In this document: piece by piece, positions 41,414 through 50,972 of the stretch
How the letters are laid out: the number at the start of each line of letters is the position of its first letter
Position numbering within the stretch: the first letter of the stretch is position 1
Assembly (NCBI GenBank): GCA_020636575.1
Contig: JACJXP010000002.1
Span: forward strand, 1-64,000
DNA from: Chitinophagales bacterium
GTDB lineage: Bacteria > Bacteroidota > Bacteroidia > Chitinophagales > Chitinophagaceae
Direction of reading: 5' to 3'
Length of the DNA stretch: 64,000 nt
Program-made: the position numbers and the translations under genes
The notes under the pieces: model-generated
What the model was told of the DNA's origin: nothing
Seen by the model: only the letters and a program-made list of their open reading frames with translations
Databases searched by the model: none

Positions 41414-43789
41414 TTAAAATTTAAAATTCCAGGTTATTGCCGGTAATATAGGAAACAAGGACACCTGCTTAGCTGAAACTTCTACATTCCCATTTGTAAT
41501 GCTTCCGGTTTGGTCATAGTAGATAAAATATGGGTTTAACCGGCTATATAGATTATAGATGCTAAAGACCCAGTAACTGCTGACCTTTTTTTTCTTTTTT
41601 GGAATGGGAACGTAGGTCAAGGAAACATCCATACGGTGATAGGCTTTCATCCGGTACTGATTGAGTCGACTGTATTCCTGCGTTAATACTCCATTGATCA
41701 CATAAAATCGTTCTGGCAGCGTAATTGCATTCCCGGTACCATAAACAAACACAGCCCCGGCTTTCCATTGTTTATTTATATCATAGTTCGCTACAATTGA
41801 AAGATCATGTCTTCTGTCATATTTAGCGGGATATTTAAGCCCTTCATTTAAATCGTTGAATTTTCGCCATGTCCATGATAAAGTGTAACCGAGCCAACCT
41901 GTGAGCCTGCCTCTTAATTTATTGATCAGCAACTCAGCGCCATAACTCCATCCTCTACCGAATACAAACTCTTCTTCGGGGTCTTTTAATGAAGGTGTAT
42001 ATCCTTCCTTATATTCTAATTGATTCTGCATATTCTTATAATACAACTCCAACGAAGTTTCAAATTGATTATCGTTGAAGTTCTTGAATATGCCTGCCGC
42101 ATATAGCCAACTGATCTGTGGCTTTACTATATAGGTGCTGGGAACCCATAGGTCGGTTGGTAAGGTGGTGCCTGAATTACTGACCAGGTGAATAAACTGT
42201 AGATTCCTGGTAACAGCCATCTTGAATGAAGTTGCATCATCCAGGGCATAACGAATAGTTAACCTTGGTTCCAGGCCTGCGTAAGTTTTAACTGGCTCAA
42301 AATTTTTGTAAGAAGTACTATCCAGTTTATTACCATTGGCATCACGGGTATATTTTTTATAAGGGCCGATCTGTGTAAATGTGCCCCAGCGTATCCCATA
42401 ATTGATCTTCCACTTATCTCCTATTTCCCAATCATCTTGCAGGTAAATGGCTGTTTCCGCAGCATACTTTACACTTTCGTTATTGGGTGTGAATACAACA
42501 GAATCCTGCCGCCCGGAAACTACATTGGGAATAAAGCGGTGATATGTAAGAAGGCCCCCAAACTTCAGTTTGTGATCAGGTAATGGGTAATAATCAAAGT
42601 CGGTCTTTAATGTTCCGTCTTTAATTCCTGACGAAAGTCCCAGTTCAAAGTTTTCTTGTTCGGCTGCAAAGCGGAATTTATAATCGTTATATACCAGGGT
42701 TGTATTTGCAAAGAGCCTTCGGTGAAAGACATGGTTCCAGCGTAGTGTAGCTGTTGAATTTCCCCAGGGAATGTTTGTTTTGAAAGATCGTTTGGCATTT
42801 CTGAAATCAAAAACATCTCTGCCAAAATATCCGCTCAGGTATAGTCTGTCCTTTTCTGAGAATCGGTAATTGATCTTTGCATTAATATCATAGAAATAGT
42901 ATCCTGAACCGTAAAAGCTGCTGCTTTTTTTAATGAAAGGCTTTGCCAATGCATCGGCATAGGTGCGTCTTGCAGAAAGTATAAAGGAAGCCTTTTCTTT
43001 CTTGATTGGTCCTTGTATCGAAAACCTTGATGCGATAAGGCCAATACCTCCATCCATTTGTAGATTTTTTATATTTCCATCTTTCATCGCCACATCCAGC
43101 ACAGACGATAATCTTCCTCCGTATTGAGCTGGCATTCCTCCTTTTATTAATGAAACATTCTTGATCGCATCGCCATTAAAAATGGAAAAGAAACCAAACA
43201 GGTGCCCCGTATTGTATACAACGGCATCATCCAATATGATCAGGTTCTGATCAGGGCCTCCTCCCCTAACATAAAATCCTGCATTACCTTCACCGGCGCT
43301 TTGCACACCCGGGAGTAATTGAATGGCTTTAAGCAGATCCACTTCACCCATAAAAGCCGGGATGTTCCTGATCTGGTTCATGGATAGGTCAATTTTTCCC
43401 ATCTGTGCATTTTTCACATTGCCATCCCTTTTTTTATTGTAAATGATCACTTCCTGAAGTTCTGCTGCTTTGTTAATGATACTGAAATTGAGAGAAAGGT
43501 CGGATTGCAGATTCACCGTAAATGAACGGCTGGAGTAGGAAATATGGGATATGTCTATCCTATACTCTCCGGGATCAAGTGTAATGGAAAAAAAACCATA
43601 TTGATTACTGAGGACAGCTTTTGTTTTACTGTTATCTACTTCCGGGCTTGTTGTAACCGAAATGGTCGCATTTATCACAGATTCTCCGGATAAACTATCT
43701 TTTATATAACCATTTAGCGTAAAGCGGGATTGGGAAAATAAAGCTCCGGATATAAGAAGTATCGTAGCAGACAAAACAAACTTTAGCAT
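41414..43789 (-). CDS. TonB-dependent receptor
   Basis: Outer-membrane importer of 791 residues from the ATG at 43789, which gives a proper signal peptide (FVLSATILLISGALFSQ). An earlier in-frame start at 43879 would overlap the upstream gene. Order: carboxypeptidase-like domain at about 25-110 (FTLNGYIKDSLSGESVINA), plug at about 115-230 (LLPGVQSAGEGNAGFYVRGG; QYGGRLSSVLDVAMKDG), then a 22-strand barrel ending in WNFKF with terminal Phe. There is no SusD partner, so it is not a SusC pair. The ligand is unknown. Confidence 0.92.
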   Translation of the reverse strand: MLKFVLSATILLISGALFSQSRFTLNGYIKDSLSGESVINATISVTTSPEVDNSKTKAVLSNQYGFFSITLDPGEYRIDISHISYSSRSFTVNLQSDLSLNFSIINKAAELQEVIIYNKKRDGNVKNAQMGKIDLSMNQIRNIPAFMGEVDLLKAIQLLPGVQSAGEGNAGFYVRGGGPDQNLIILDDAVVYNTGHLFGFFSIFNGDAIKNVSLIKGGMPAQYGGRLSSVLDVAMKDGNIKNLQMDGGIGLIASRFSIQGPIKKEKASFILSARRTYADALAKPFIKKSSSFYGSGYYFYDINAKINYRFSEKDRLYLSGYFGRDVFDFRNAKRSFKTNIPWGNSTATLRWNHVFHRRLFANTTLVYNDYKFRFAAEQENFELGLSSGIKDGTLKTDFDYYPLPDHKLKFGGLLTYHRFIPNVVSGRQDSVVFTPNNESVKYAAETAIYLQDDWEIGDKWKINYGIRWGTFTQIGPYKKYTRDANGNKLDSTSYKNFEPVKTYAGLEPRLTIRYALDDATSFKMAVTRNLQFIHLVSNSGTTLPTDLWVPSTYIVKPQISWLYAAGIFKNFNDNQFETSLELYYKNMQNQLEYKEGYTPSLKDPEEEFVFGRGWSYGAELLINKLRGRLTGWLGYTLSWTWRKFNDLNEGLKYPAKYDRRHDLSIVANYDINKQWKAGAVFVYGTGNAITLPERFYVINGVLTQEYSRLNQYRMKAYHRMDVSLTYVPIPKKKKKVSSYWVFSIYNLYSRLNPYFIYYDQTGSITNGNVEVSAKQVSLFPILPAITWNFKF

Positions 43790-43811
43790 GCCAGCATAAC
43801 AATACCAGGGT

Positions 43812-44504
43812 CTAATTTGTTGAGTCTGCCGGCATAAAATTGATCGTACTTCTGATCTCTGCACAGTTTTCCTTTCCATAGGGATTTAAAGTTTCTTCCG
43901 TTTTACTGAGCCAGTTGCCAGGTTGCCCTTCTCCAAATGCAAAAGCACATTCTTTCCAATAGATCTTGGCAAGATCATAACGGGCAGTTCTTAATAATGT
44001 ATAAAATTCGTTTGAACAGGAATTCAAAGCCGCTCTTTTTTGATCCAAAGTAGATGCATTAATAATTGATTCAGCTTCAGTTTTGGCATTCTCGTAGGGC
44101 TGTAAAGCAGTCAAATAGATCAGGCTATCTGCTGCTAATTCATTTATTCGAAGACTATCAAGAGAAGTTCTTAGTTCTGTTGTGTTTTGCTGAATTGCTG
44201 CAATATCGTTATTTACAAATGCGTCTGTTACCCTGATGTACGAACTCAATACATTTTCAATTGATTTATTGAATGCTTCACTGTGCTTACTTACAGCTAA
44301 TGGAGGAGGCTTGGGTTCATCTTTGCCCGAACTATTATTTTTAAAAACAAAAAATTGCAGCAACCCTATTATAAGTAGCAAAATAGCAAAGAGCATGGTA
44401 AAGCCATTAATACCCTTTGTTTTCTTAACAAAAACCCGGACAATGCCCAAAAGGATGATCAACGCTGGTAAAATAATGCCCAATAACTCAATGATATTTC
44501 TCAT
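43812..44504 (-). CDS. membrane protein of unknown function
   Basis: A 230-residue protein with two N-terminal membrane helices (residues about 6-22 LLGIILPALIILLGIVRVF and 34-52 TMLFAILLLIIGLLQFFVF), then a helical, probably periplasmic part (RVTDAFVNNDIAAIQQNTTE, ALNSCSNEFYTLLRTARY, a cysteine-containing end). It resembles DUF3347-like helical periplasmic units only loosely. It lies 22 bases upstream of the TonB receptor gene on the same strand and could be a partner. Confidence 0.7.
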   Translation of the reverse strand: MRNIIELLGIILPALIILLGIVRVFVKKTKGINGFTMLFAILLLIIGLLQFFVFKNNSSGKDEPKPPPLAVSKHSEAFNKSIENVLSSYIRVTDAFVNNDIAAIQQNTTELRTSLDSLRINELAADSLIYLTALQPYENAKTEAESIINASTLDQKRAALNSCSNEFYTLLRTARYDLAKIYWKECAFAFGEGQPGNWLSKTEETLNPYGKENCAEIRSTINFMPADSTN

Positions 44505-44558
44505 ACAACAGAAATAATAAACAAAGATAAAGGCTGTCTCCCGGAACTGCTAATCTGC

Positions 44559-44566
44559 TAAATTTG
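44559..44566 (+). promoter_or_regulatory. -7 promoter box of the ABC-F gene
   Basis: The plus strand reads TAAATTTG, a perfect TAnnTTTG, 41 bases before the ATG at 44608. No clear TTG at the -33 position. Confidence 0.45.
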
Positions 44567-44607
44567 CAGTTTGTTAAAGTTGATAGACCTAAGAAACAAG
44601 AAATTTT

Positions 44608-46560
44608 ATGTTAGCCGGTTTGCAGAATGTGACATTTGAATTTGGTGCCAGGGTATTGATTGAAGATGCAACCTGGCATATTCAGCCCAATGAAAGAATT
44701 GGGCTTATAGGTTATAATGGAACAGGGAAGTCCACCATTCTAAAATTGCTTACAGGCCAATACACTCCTTCTAAAGGAACAATAGAAAGAAGCAGGACGG
44801 CAACGATCGGGTACTTGCACCAGGACCTTCTCAGTTTTGACACAGAAGATAGTATTTTAAATGTTGCATTAGGTGCATTTGATAAAGTGCTGGAGCTCGA
44901 AAAAGAGATAGAAGAAATTGGGAAAGAACTTGAAAAAACCGGTGATGAGAACCTTGCACATGAATATAGTGAGAAGCTCCATTTACTGGAAACATTAGAT
45001 GGGTATAATATTCATCATAAAACAGAGCAAATTCTGCAAGGACTTGGTTTTTTAAATGCTGACCTTAAACGATCTTATAGTGAATTCAGTGGTGGATGGA
45101 GAATGAGGGTACTACTGGCAAAAATGATTTTACAACAACCTGACCTGCTTTTGCTGGATGAGCCTACGAACCACCTTGATCTGCCTTCTATTGAATGGCT
45201 GGAAAAATATTTACAGCATTACCAGGGATCAGTAGTTATAGTAAGCCACGATAAATATTTTTTGAACCGGATGGTGACCAAAATCGTTGAAGTTTACCAA
45301 CAACAATTGCATATTTATACCGGTAACTACGATTATTACGAACAGGAAAAGGCATTGCGGATTGAGCAGCAACAAAAAGCTTACGAAAATCAGCAGGATT
45401 TTATCCGCCAGCAAGAAAGACTGATCGATCGTTTCAGAGCAAAAGCCAGTAAGGCAGCGATGGCCCAAAGCCTCATTAAGAAGTTAGACAGACTGGAACG
45501 TATTGAAGATGCGCAACTGGAACGACCGAATATCCGCATCAATTTCAGGGTTGATAAAACACCCGGTAAAGTATTAGTGGAGCTGAATAATGTATCAAAA
45601 TCATTTGGCGACAATACTATTATTCAAAATAGTTCCGTTGAAGTGGAAAGAGGTGACAAGATCGCTTTAATTGGTGCCAATGGAAAAGGCAAATCAACCT
45701 TATTGCGAATTATTGCCGGAACGGAAAAAATAACTGGCGAAAGAAGATGGGGCCATAATGTGGAAGAAAGCTTTTATGCCCAGCATCAATTGGAAGCACT
45801 TAATATTGAGAACACAATTATTGAAGAACTGAAGGAATGTGGCAGCCAGATGACCGAGTTAGAACTAAGGGGCCTGTTGGGTTGTTTTTTATTTAGCGGT
45901 GATGATGCTGACAAAAAGATAAGAATACTTAGCGGTGGTGAAAAAGCAAGGGTGGCTTTGGCAAAAACCATCATCAGCAAAGCTAATTTTCTTATGCTTG
46001 ATGAGCCCACCAACCACCTTGACATGCACAGCTGTGATCTGCTCATTGAAGCACTGAATAAATATGCCGGAACTATCATCCTCGTAAGCCATGACAGGCA
46101 TTTTGTATCCAAAACGGCCAATAAAATATGGGAGATCGTTGATCGGGAAATAAAAGAATTCAAAGGCGGATATGATGAATGGGCACAATGGAAAGAGCGA
46201 ATGACCAAGCAAACGGAACAGGCTTCCCCAAAAAAGGAACAAGTAAAAGAGCCAAAGACAGAAGAGAAAACAAAAGCGCCAGAATTAAAAACAAATGCCT
46301 CTATACCTATAAATAAGGAGCATAAAAAGGAATTACAGAAACAACAGAAATTATTTCAACAATTAGAAAGCAAAATTGCTCTTTTAAATAAGGAAAAAGA
46401 AGAACTGGCAGCTTTGCTGGCTGATCCGGATACTTATTCAGACAAGGATAAATTTCTGGCAACAGAATCTTCCTTCAAGGAAAAAGAATCGGCATTAAAT
46501 AAGCTGAATACAGAATATGAAGTAGTTTTTGAAAAGATCCTTGAACTTGAACAGAAATAG
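44608..46560 (+). CDS. ABC-F family ATPase
   Basis: A 650-residue soluble protein with two ABC domains and no membrane segments. Domain 1: Walker A GYNGTGKST, signature YSEFSGGWRMRVLLAK, Walker B LLLLDEPTNHLD. Domain 2: Walker A GANGKGKST, signature ILSGGEKARVALAK, Walker B FLMLDEPTNHLD. The linker between them is about 75 residues with FRAKASKAAMAQSLIKK, and there is a charged coiled-coil C-terminal end (KKELQKQQKLFQQLESKIAL) as in Uup-type members. ABC-F proteins act on the ribosome, in translation or resistance; which is not clear here. It is convergent with hutG, 14 bases away. Confidence 0.93.
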   Translation: MLAGLQNVTFEFGARVLIEDATWHIQPNERIGLIGYNGTGKSTILKLLTGQYTPSKGTIERSRTATIGYLHQDLLSFDTEDSILNVALGAFDKVLELEKEIEEIGKELEKTGDENLAHEYSEKLHLLETLDGYNIHHKTEQILQGLGFLNADLKRSYSEFSGGWRMRVLLAKMILQQPDLLLLDEPTNHLDLPSIEWLEKYLQHYQGSVVIVSHDKYFLNRMVTKIVEVYQQQLHIYTGNYDYYEQEKALRIEQQQKAYENQQDFIRQQERLIDRFRAKASKAAMAQSLIKKLDRLERIEDAQLERPNIRINFRVDKTPGKVLVELNNVSKSFGDNTIIQNSSVEVERGDKIALIGANGKGKSTLLRIIAGTEKITGERRWGHNVEESFYAQHQLEALNIENTIIEELKECGSQMTELELRGLLGCFLFSGDDADKKIRILSGGEKARVALAKTIISKANFLMLDEPTNHLDMHSCDLLIEALNKYAGTIILVSHDRHFVSKTANKIWEIVDREIKEFKGGYDEWAQWKERMTKQTEQASPKKEQVKEPKTEEKTKAPELKTNASIPINKEHKKELQKQQKLFQQLESKIALLNKEKEELAALLADPDTYSDKDKFLATESSFKEKESALNKLNTEYEVVFEKILELEQK

Positions 46561-46574
46561 GTCAGCTTATAGCA

Positions 46575-47648
46575 CTACTTTGAGTTGTTTGAAAATTCAC
46601 TCCTGCTTTTAATAAAATCACTGACCAGGTAGCTTATCAGTTTACCATTCGTAGCATCCATCCTGCCATCGGCTAACTGTGTAGCTCCTTCACAGATATG
46701 TAAGTATGCTGGTTTGCTATCTGCAGCTGTAAATGAAACATATTGACGGGCATTTCGTGGCAATATGCCTACTGGTGTCATAGCGCTGCTCAGAGCATTT
46801 TGTATGCAATCAAGGTCAAGATCGATACCGGTCATACTATCTTCGGTAAAGCCGGTTGCATGAGCTACTGCTTGTAAAAAGGTACGCTTCTCATGCACAA
46901 AAATGTCTTCATGTGTTATTACATCAATAAAAGGGTTATTGACTATATCGATCCACACATTTTGCGGAATATAATTTTCATGCAGGCAGATCACACAATA
47001 CTTCTGTAAGTATCCATCTTCTTCTGCGTAACGAAAGGCATTGCCACTGTGTCTGCCTTCCATAGCCCGGTAATCAGCATGCGCATCAAGGTTGATACAG
47101 TTGATCTGTGGCAGCGGAATAACACCAGCCTGGTGCCAACCTTTAGCAGCTCCTTTGATCAAAGGATACGAGTTGTTATGTCCTCCACCTACGGCCAGTG
47201 GAATTTTTTTTGAAGCTGTGATCAGTTTTACAATATGTTCTACTTCATCATCAATAGTATTCACTGCATGGCGGTAGGCCTCAATTTTCTCTTCTTCTCC
47301 TTTCGCTGTTTTGTCGATCAGGTATTGAATATCTCCAAAATCAAAATGCCCTAATAATAATATCTCTGTTCCATCTAAAAACGCATTGCTTTGAATATTC
47401 AGAAAGGACTGAAGAAATGGTACCCATAAAGTATCTGTCCCGCCAAGTCCATAATTTCCCTTTGCGCCAAGATCTTCAGGAATACCAAAAAGCACATAAT
47501 GTGCATCGGAGCTATCCAATGACTTTACAAGGTCATCCGCATTATCGATGATCTGAACCCTTTCGCCAAGCTTTGTTTCAAAACGACGCAGTTTTGTCAG
47601 CGACAGAACATCTTGTTTGTTGTATATTTTTAAATGTTGCATTTTCAA
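46575..47648 (-). CDS. hutG: formimidoylglutamase (arginase/ureohydrolase family)
   Basis: Hydrolyses N-formimino-L-glutamate to glutamate and formamide in histidine degradation. At 357 residues it has the ureohydrolase binuclear manganese site: His in AVGGGHNNSYP, NLDAHADYRAMEGRHSGN and the pair of Asp in GIDLDLDCIQNALS. The HNNS form and its position five bases after ftcD support formimidoylglutamase over arginase or agmatinase. ftcD offers the alternative fate of the same substrate. It is likely cotranscribed with ftcD. Confidence 0.85.
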   Translation of the reverse strand: MKMQHLKIYNKQDVLSLTKLRRFETKLGERVQIIDNADDLVKSLDSSDAHYVLFGIPEDLGAKGNYGLGGTDTLWVPFLQSFLNIQSNAFLDGTEILLLGHFDFGDIQYLIDKTAKGEEEKIEAYRHAVNTIDDEVEHIVKLITASKKIPLAVGGGHNNSYPLIKGAAKGWHQAGVIPLPQINCINLDAHADYRAMEGRHSGNAFRYAEEDGYLQKYCVICLHENYIPQNVWIDIVNNPFIDVITHEDIFVHEKRTFLQAVAHATGFTEDSMTGIDLDLDCIQNALSSAMTPVGILPRNARQYVSFTAADSKPAYLHICEGATQLADGRMDATNGKLISYLVSDFIKSRSEFSNNSK

Positions 47649-47653
47649 TTTGA

Positions 47654-49306
47654 CTATAACCCGATCTTACTGTTTACAATTCCTACTATCTCAGTTTCTA
47701 AAGCTATCGTTTTGTTTTCAATTTCTTTTCCCTTTGTAATGATATCATCAACAAATGTTTTGTCATCAAATCCTGCTGCATTTATCCTGACATTCATAAA
47801 AGCACCCATAACCGCAGTTCGGGCACACAAAGCGCCGACCCCTGCATCCGAAACAGAATTGGGGTTTCCAATTTCGGCCATTGTCTTGATCACCTCCATA
47901 CTGTTATATGCGGCCTGCATCACTTTAAATGGTACTTCAATAGCAAATTTTGTGGCAGCATTAATTGCCTCAGTCCTTGTAGCTTTTTCTTCCTCAGTAG
48001 ATTTAGGCAAACCCATGGCAGCCATGATATGGTTGAAAGCTTTTGTATCCATATCCACTAACTGCAATAATTGATCTTTGTATTGCTGTCCTTTTTCTGC
48101 CCAGTTGCTAAATTCTTCCCATCTGTCATCCCAGCCCCTTTTGTGAGAGGACAGATTAGCAACCATGGTACCCAGCGAAACTCCTAATGCACCTACGTAA
48201 GCCGAAATAGAACCACCGCCCGGGGCCGGGCTTTCGCTTGCAGTTTCATCTGCAAAATCAGCCAGGGTCATACTTACTAACTTGCTATCAGCTTTGTCAT
48301 GGAGCATATATTCAATGATCTTTTCTTCCGGTTTAAATGGGCCGAGTTCATCTAATCCCAGTGACTTCACAGCGATCTTGATCAATTCCTTTTCCGAAAC
48401 ACCAGTTGAACGTTTTTGTTTTTTCAAAAAATATGTCCCTGCATCCAGCATAGCCTGTAGCGGAATTAATCCTACCAGTTCACTACCGGTTACTCGTACT
48501 CCTCTTGCATCTGCCTTTTTGCACACTTCATCAAAAGCAATATGTACCGGCGTAACATTTATATTGGTAAGATTAATACTGATCTGGGCTATTCCGTACT
48601 CTTCGATATACCAGCCTATTGCTTTTGCAAATTTCAACGAACCAGGCTTGTTCACTTTAGCTCCATTCTCCATTACATTTCTTCCTGCTTCCCTTACATC
48701 AAATGCGATGGCATTGGCACGGCGGGTAGAAGTAGTATTGAGATTAACATTATAAGCGACTAAAAAATCCCTGGCACCGATCACCGTTGCTCCTCTTTTG
48801 GCATCAAACTCAACTGGGCCAAAATCAGGTTTCCATTCTGGTTGTTTTATTTTCTTGAAAAATCCTTCATACTCACCAGCCCTGATCACAGAAAGATTGC
48901 TTCTTTCTTTATTCGGTTGTGCAGATTCATACAGGTAAACGGGCACCCACAATTCCTCTCCCACTTTTTGTGCTAACTGTTGGGCATATTTTGCCGTTTC
49001 TTCCATTGAAATATTGGCTACCGGTATCAGCGGGCATACATCTGTGGCACCCATGCGGGGATGCTCACCCTTGTGTTTACTCATATCAATCACCTCGCCG
49101 GCCTTTTTAATGGCACGGAAAGCTGCTTCCACTACCGATACAGGATTGCCAACAAAAGTGACGACAGTTCTGTTGGTAGCTTTACCCGGATCCACATTCA
49201 ATAACCGTACACCTTCTACAGCTTCTATTTCATCGGTGATCTGCTTAATGATATTCATATCCCTTCCTTCGCTGAAATTGGGGACACATTCGATGATCTG
49301 TTGCAT
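47654..49306 (-). CDS. ftcD: glutamate formimidoyltransferase / formimidoyltetrahydrofolate cyclodeaminase (fused)
   Basis: A 550-residue bifunctional enzyme. The N-terminal half (about 1-300) is formiminotransferase: CVPNFSEGRDMNIIKQITDE, DMSKHKGEHPRMGATDVCPL and VRVTGSELVGLIP. The C-terminal half (about 330-550) is cyclodeaminase: DETASESPAPGGGSISAYVG, ANLSSHKRG and SVSDAGVGALCARTAVMGAF. Together they transfer the formimino group to tetrahydrofolate and release ammonia. It lies five bases upstream of hutG. The fused form is usual in animals and common in Bacteroidota. Confidence 0.95.
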   Translation of the reverse strand: MQQIIECVPNFSEGRDMNIIKQITDEIEAVEGVRLLNVDPGKATNRTVVTFVGNPVSVVEAAFRAIKKAGEVIDMSKHKGEHPRMGATDVCPLIPVANISMEETAKYAQQLAQKVGEELWVPVYLYESAQPNKERSNLSVIRAGEYEGFFKKIKQPEWKPDFGPVEFDAKRGATVIGARDFLVAYNVNLNTTSTRRANAIAFDVREAGRNVMENGAKVNKPGSLKFAKAIGWYIEEYGIAQISINLTNINVTPVHIAFDEVCKKADARGVRVTGSELVGLIPLQAMLDAGTYFLKKQKRSTGVSEKELIKIAVKSLGLDELGPFKPEEKIIEYMLHDKADSKLVSMTLADFADETASESPAPGGGSISAYVGALGVSLGTMVANLSSHKRGWDDRWEEFSNWAEKGQQYKDQLLQLVDMDTKAFNHIMAAMGLPKSTEEEKATRTEAINAATKFAIEVPFKVMQAAYNSMEVIKTMAEIGNPNSVSDAGVGALCARTAVMGAFMNVRINAAGFDDKTFVDDIITKGKEIENKTIALETEIVGIVNSKIGL

Positions 49307-49358
49307 GTTGCGAAGATATTGCCTGTCTGTGGAAGGACAAGGGAATGCTTTTGAAAGC

Positions 49359-49973
49359 CTATAGATTGAAAGCTAACCGTATACCCTCAAGCACCATATC
49401 CACACCAATGATGGCCAGTATCAATCCCATGATCTTTCCGACCACCGCTATCAGGTTGGCACCTACTTTTTCAACGATCCAACGGCTGGAATAAAAGGCC
49501 ATATAATTCAGCCAGATCATTAATGCAAACATGGCAACTACAATGGCGATATGAGTATAATCGGCGTTGGTAACAAAATTCATAGCCGTTACAATGGTGC
49601 CCGGTCCGGCTAATATAGGAATAGCCAAAGGAGAAATAGCGATACTATCAGATTGATCGGCACTTTCAGGGGTATGGATCTTTGACTTTTGTGACATCAG
49701 CATTTCAAACCCTACATAAAATATCAATATACCACCTGCCATTTTGAAGGCAGGGATGGTAATACCAAATAATTCAAAAATATACTTACCGGCAAAAATG
49801 AAAGCCGTAACAATAATAAAAGCGGTTATGGTTGCTTTTTTAGCGATCTTATTTCGGGTTCGTATATCTTCCCCTTCAACCAGGCCAAGAAATATAGGAG
49901 TATTGGCGATCGGGTTCATGATCGCAAAAAAACCGGTAAATACCGTTAGTGCAAAAGTGATGAATGTTTGCAT
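49359..49973 (-). CDS. MarC-family membrane protein
   Basis: A 204-residue inner-membrane protein with six helices in two repeats, each with a family signature: FFAIMNPIANTPIFLGLVEG at the start, GGILIFYVGFEMLM and later ISPLAIPILAGPGTIVTAM. UPF0056/MarC proteins were once linked to multiple antibiotic resistance, but their transport role is unproven. It lies 52 bases upstream of ftcD on the same strand. Confidence 0.93.
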   Translation of the reverse strand: MQTFITFALTVFTGFFAIMNPIANTPIFLGLVEGEDIRTRNKIAKKATITAFIIVTAFIFAGKYIFELFGITIPAFKMAGGILIFYVGFEMLMSQKSKIHTPESADQSDSIAISPLAIPILAGPGTIVTAMNFVTNADYTHIAIVVAMFALMIWLNYMAFYSSRWIVEKVGANLIAVVGKIMGLILAIIGVDMVLEGIRLAFNL

Positions 49974-50103
49974 GTGAAGTAAAACTAACTCATCTGGTTA
50001 GATTAATCTACTAAAAACCTTTGGTAATCCTATACTACCGGTTAACTGAAAGTTGCTGATCTGAAATAAAATATCCTTTAATTTAATAGACAAATTAACA
50101 GTC

Positions 50104-50964
50104 ATGAATTTTATCGCTTATCAGCGTCGCCGCTTTATCAAAAGTGCAGCTTTTGGCCTCTTTGGAATTGCGGCTTTTGATACCGTTTCAGGACAATCTT
50201 TTCTCAGTTCAACATCACTGGATAAAGATGAAGAAAAGCTATTCTACCGGTACCCGAGTATGGATGATGAAATCGTAAGCAGTATTGTGGGCGCATCCCA
50301 TGGCAATTTTGATAAAGTGAAAGAAATGGTTACACGAAGACCTGAACTGGCCAAAGCTGCCTGGGACTGGGGTTTTGGCGATTGGGAAACGGCCCTTGGT
50401 GCAGCTTCACATGTGGGCCGCCGGGATATAGCAGAGTTTCTTATGGAACATGGCGCCAGGCCTGATATATTCACTTTCACCATGTTGGGTATGTTAAAAA
50501 GTGTGCAGGAAATGGTAGAAACAATACCCGGCATACAAAGTATGCCCGGTCCGCACGGTATCACTTTGTTACAGCATGCAAAGAACAGGCTCAATAATAA
50601 AAGCATCACAGCACCTGACGCTGATAATGTAAATAAAGTACTTAATTATCTTGAAAGTTTGGGTAATGCAGATATAAAACCAAAAAGTCTGGCAATATCA
50701 GAGGAAGAAAAGAAAACCTATATGGGTGAATACCGTTTTGGAAACAATGAAAATGAATTATTCATTGTTGATCTTCACAGACTTGGTTTTTTACAAATGG
50801 CCCGTAAGGGTGCTGCAGCAAGAGCATTAAACAGGATAGATGAAAATATATTTTCACCTGCCGGGGCCCCATCTGTCAGTATTATATTTAGAATGGGAAA
50901 CGGGAAGCCTGTTTCATTAAGTATACATGAACCAGACCCCGTTGTATCGGCAGCCAGAGTTTGA
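50104..50964 (+). CDS. exported ankyrin-like protein with twin-arginine-like start
   Basis: A 286-residue protein. Residues 8-14 read RRRFIKS, a Tat-like motif before a hydrophobic stretch (AAFGLFGIAAFDTV), so export as a folded protein is likely. Residues about 55-140 form ankyrin-like helices (SIVGASHGNFDKVKEMVTR, AASHVGRRDIAEFLMEHGAR). The C-terminal 90 residues look like a small beta domain (KKTYMGEYRFGNNENELFIV) similar to those at the ends of beta-lactamase-fold proteins. No catalytic site is visible. It is convergent with the DUF3500 gene. Confidence 0.75.
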   Translation: MNFIAYQRRRFIKSAAFGLFGIAAFDTVSGQSFLSSTSLDKDEEKLFYRYPSMDDEIVSSIVGASHGNFDKVKEMVTRRPELAKAAWDWGFGDWETALGAASHVGRRDIAEFLMEHGARPDIFTFTMLGMLKSVQEMVETIPGIQSMPGPHGITLLQHAKNRLNNKSITAPDADNVNKVLNYLESLGNADIKPKSLAISEEEKKTYMGEYRFGNNENELFIVDLHRLGFLQMARKGAAARALNRIDENIFSPAGAPSVSIIFRMGNGKPVSLSIHEPDPVVSAARV

Positions 50965-50972
50965 AAAACATT

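Noticed and set aside
41414..43789. SusC-type receptor of a polysaccharide utilisation locus
   Set aside because: There is no SusD gene and no glycan enzyme next to it.
50104..50964. Toxin-antitoxin or effector gene
   Set aside because: No toxin domain or partner is visible; the ankyrin-like part alone is not enough.
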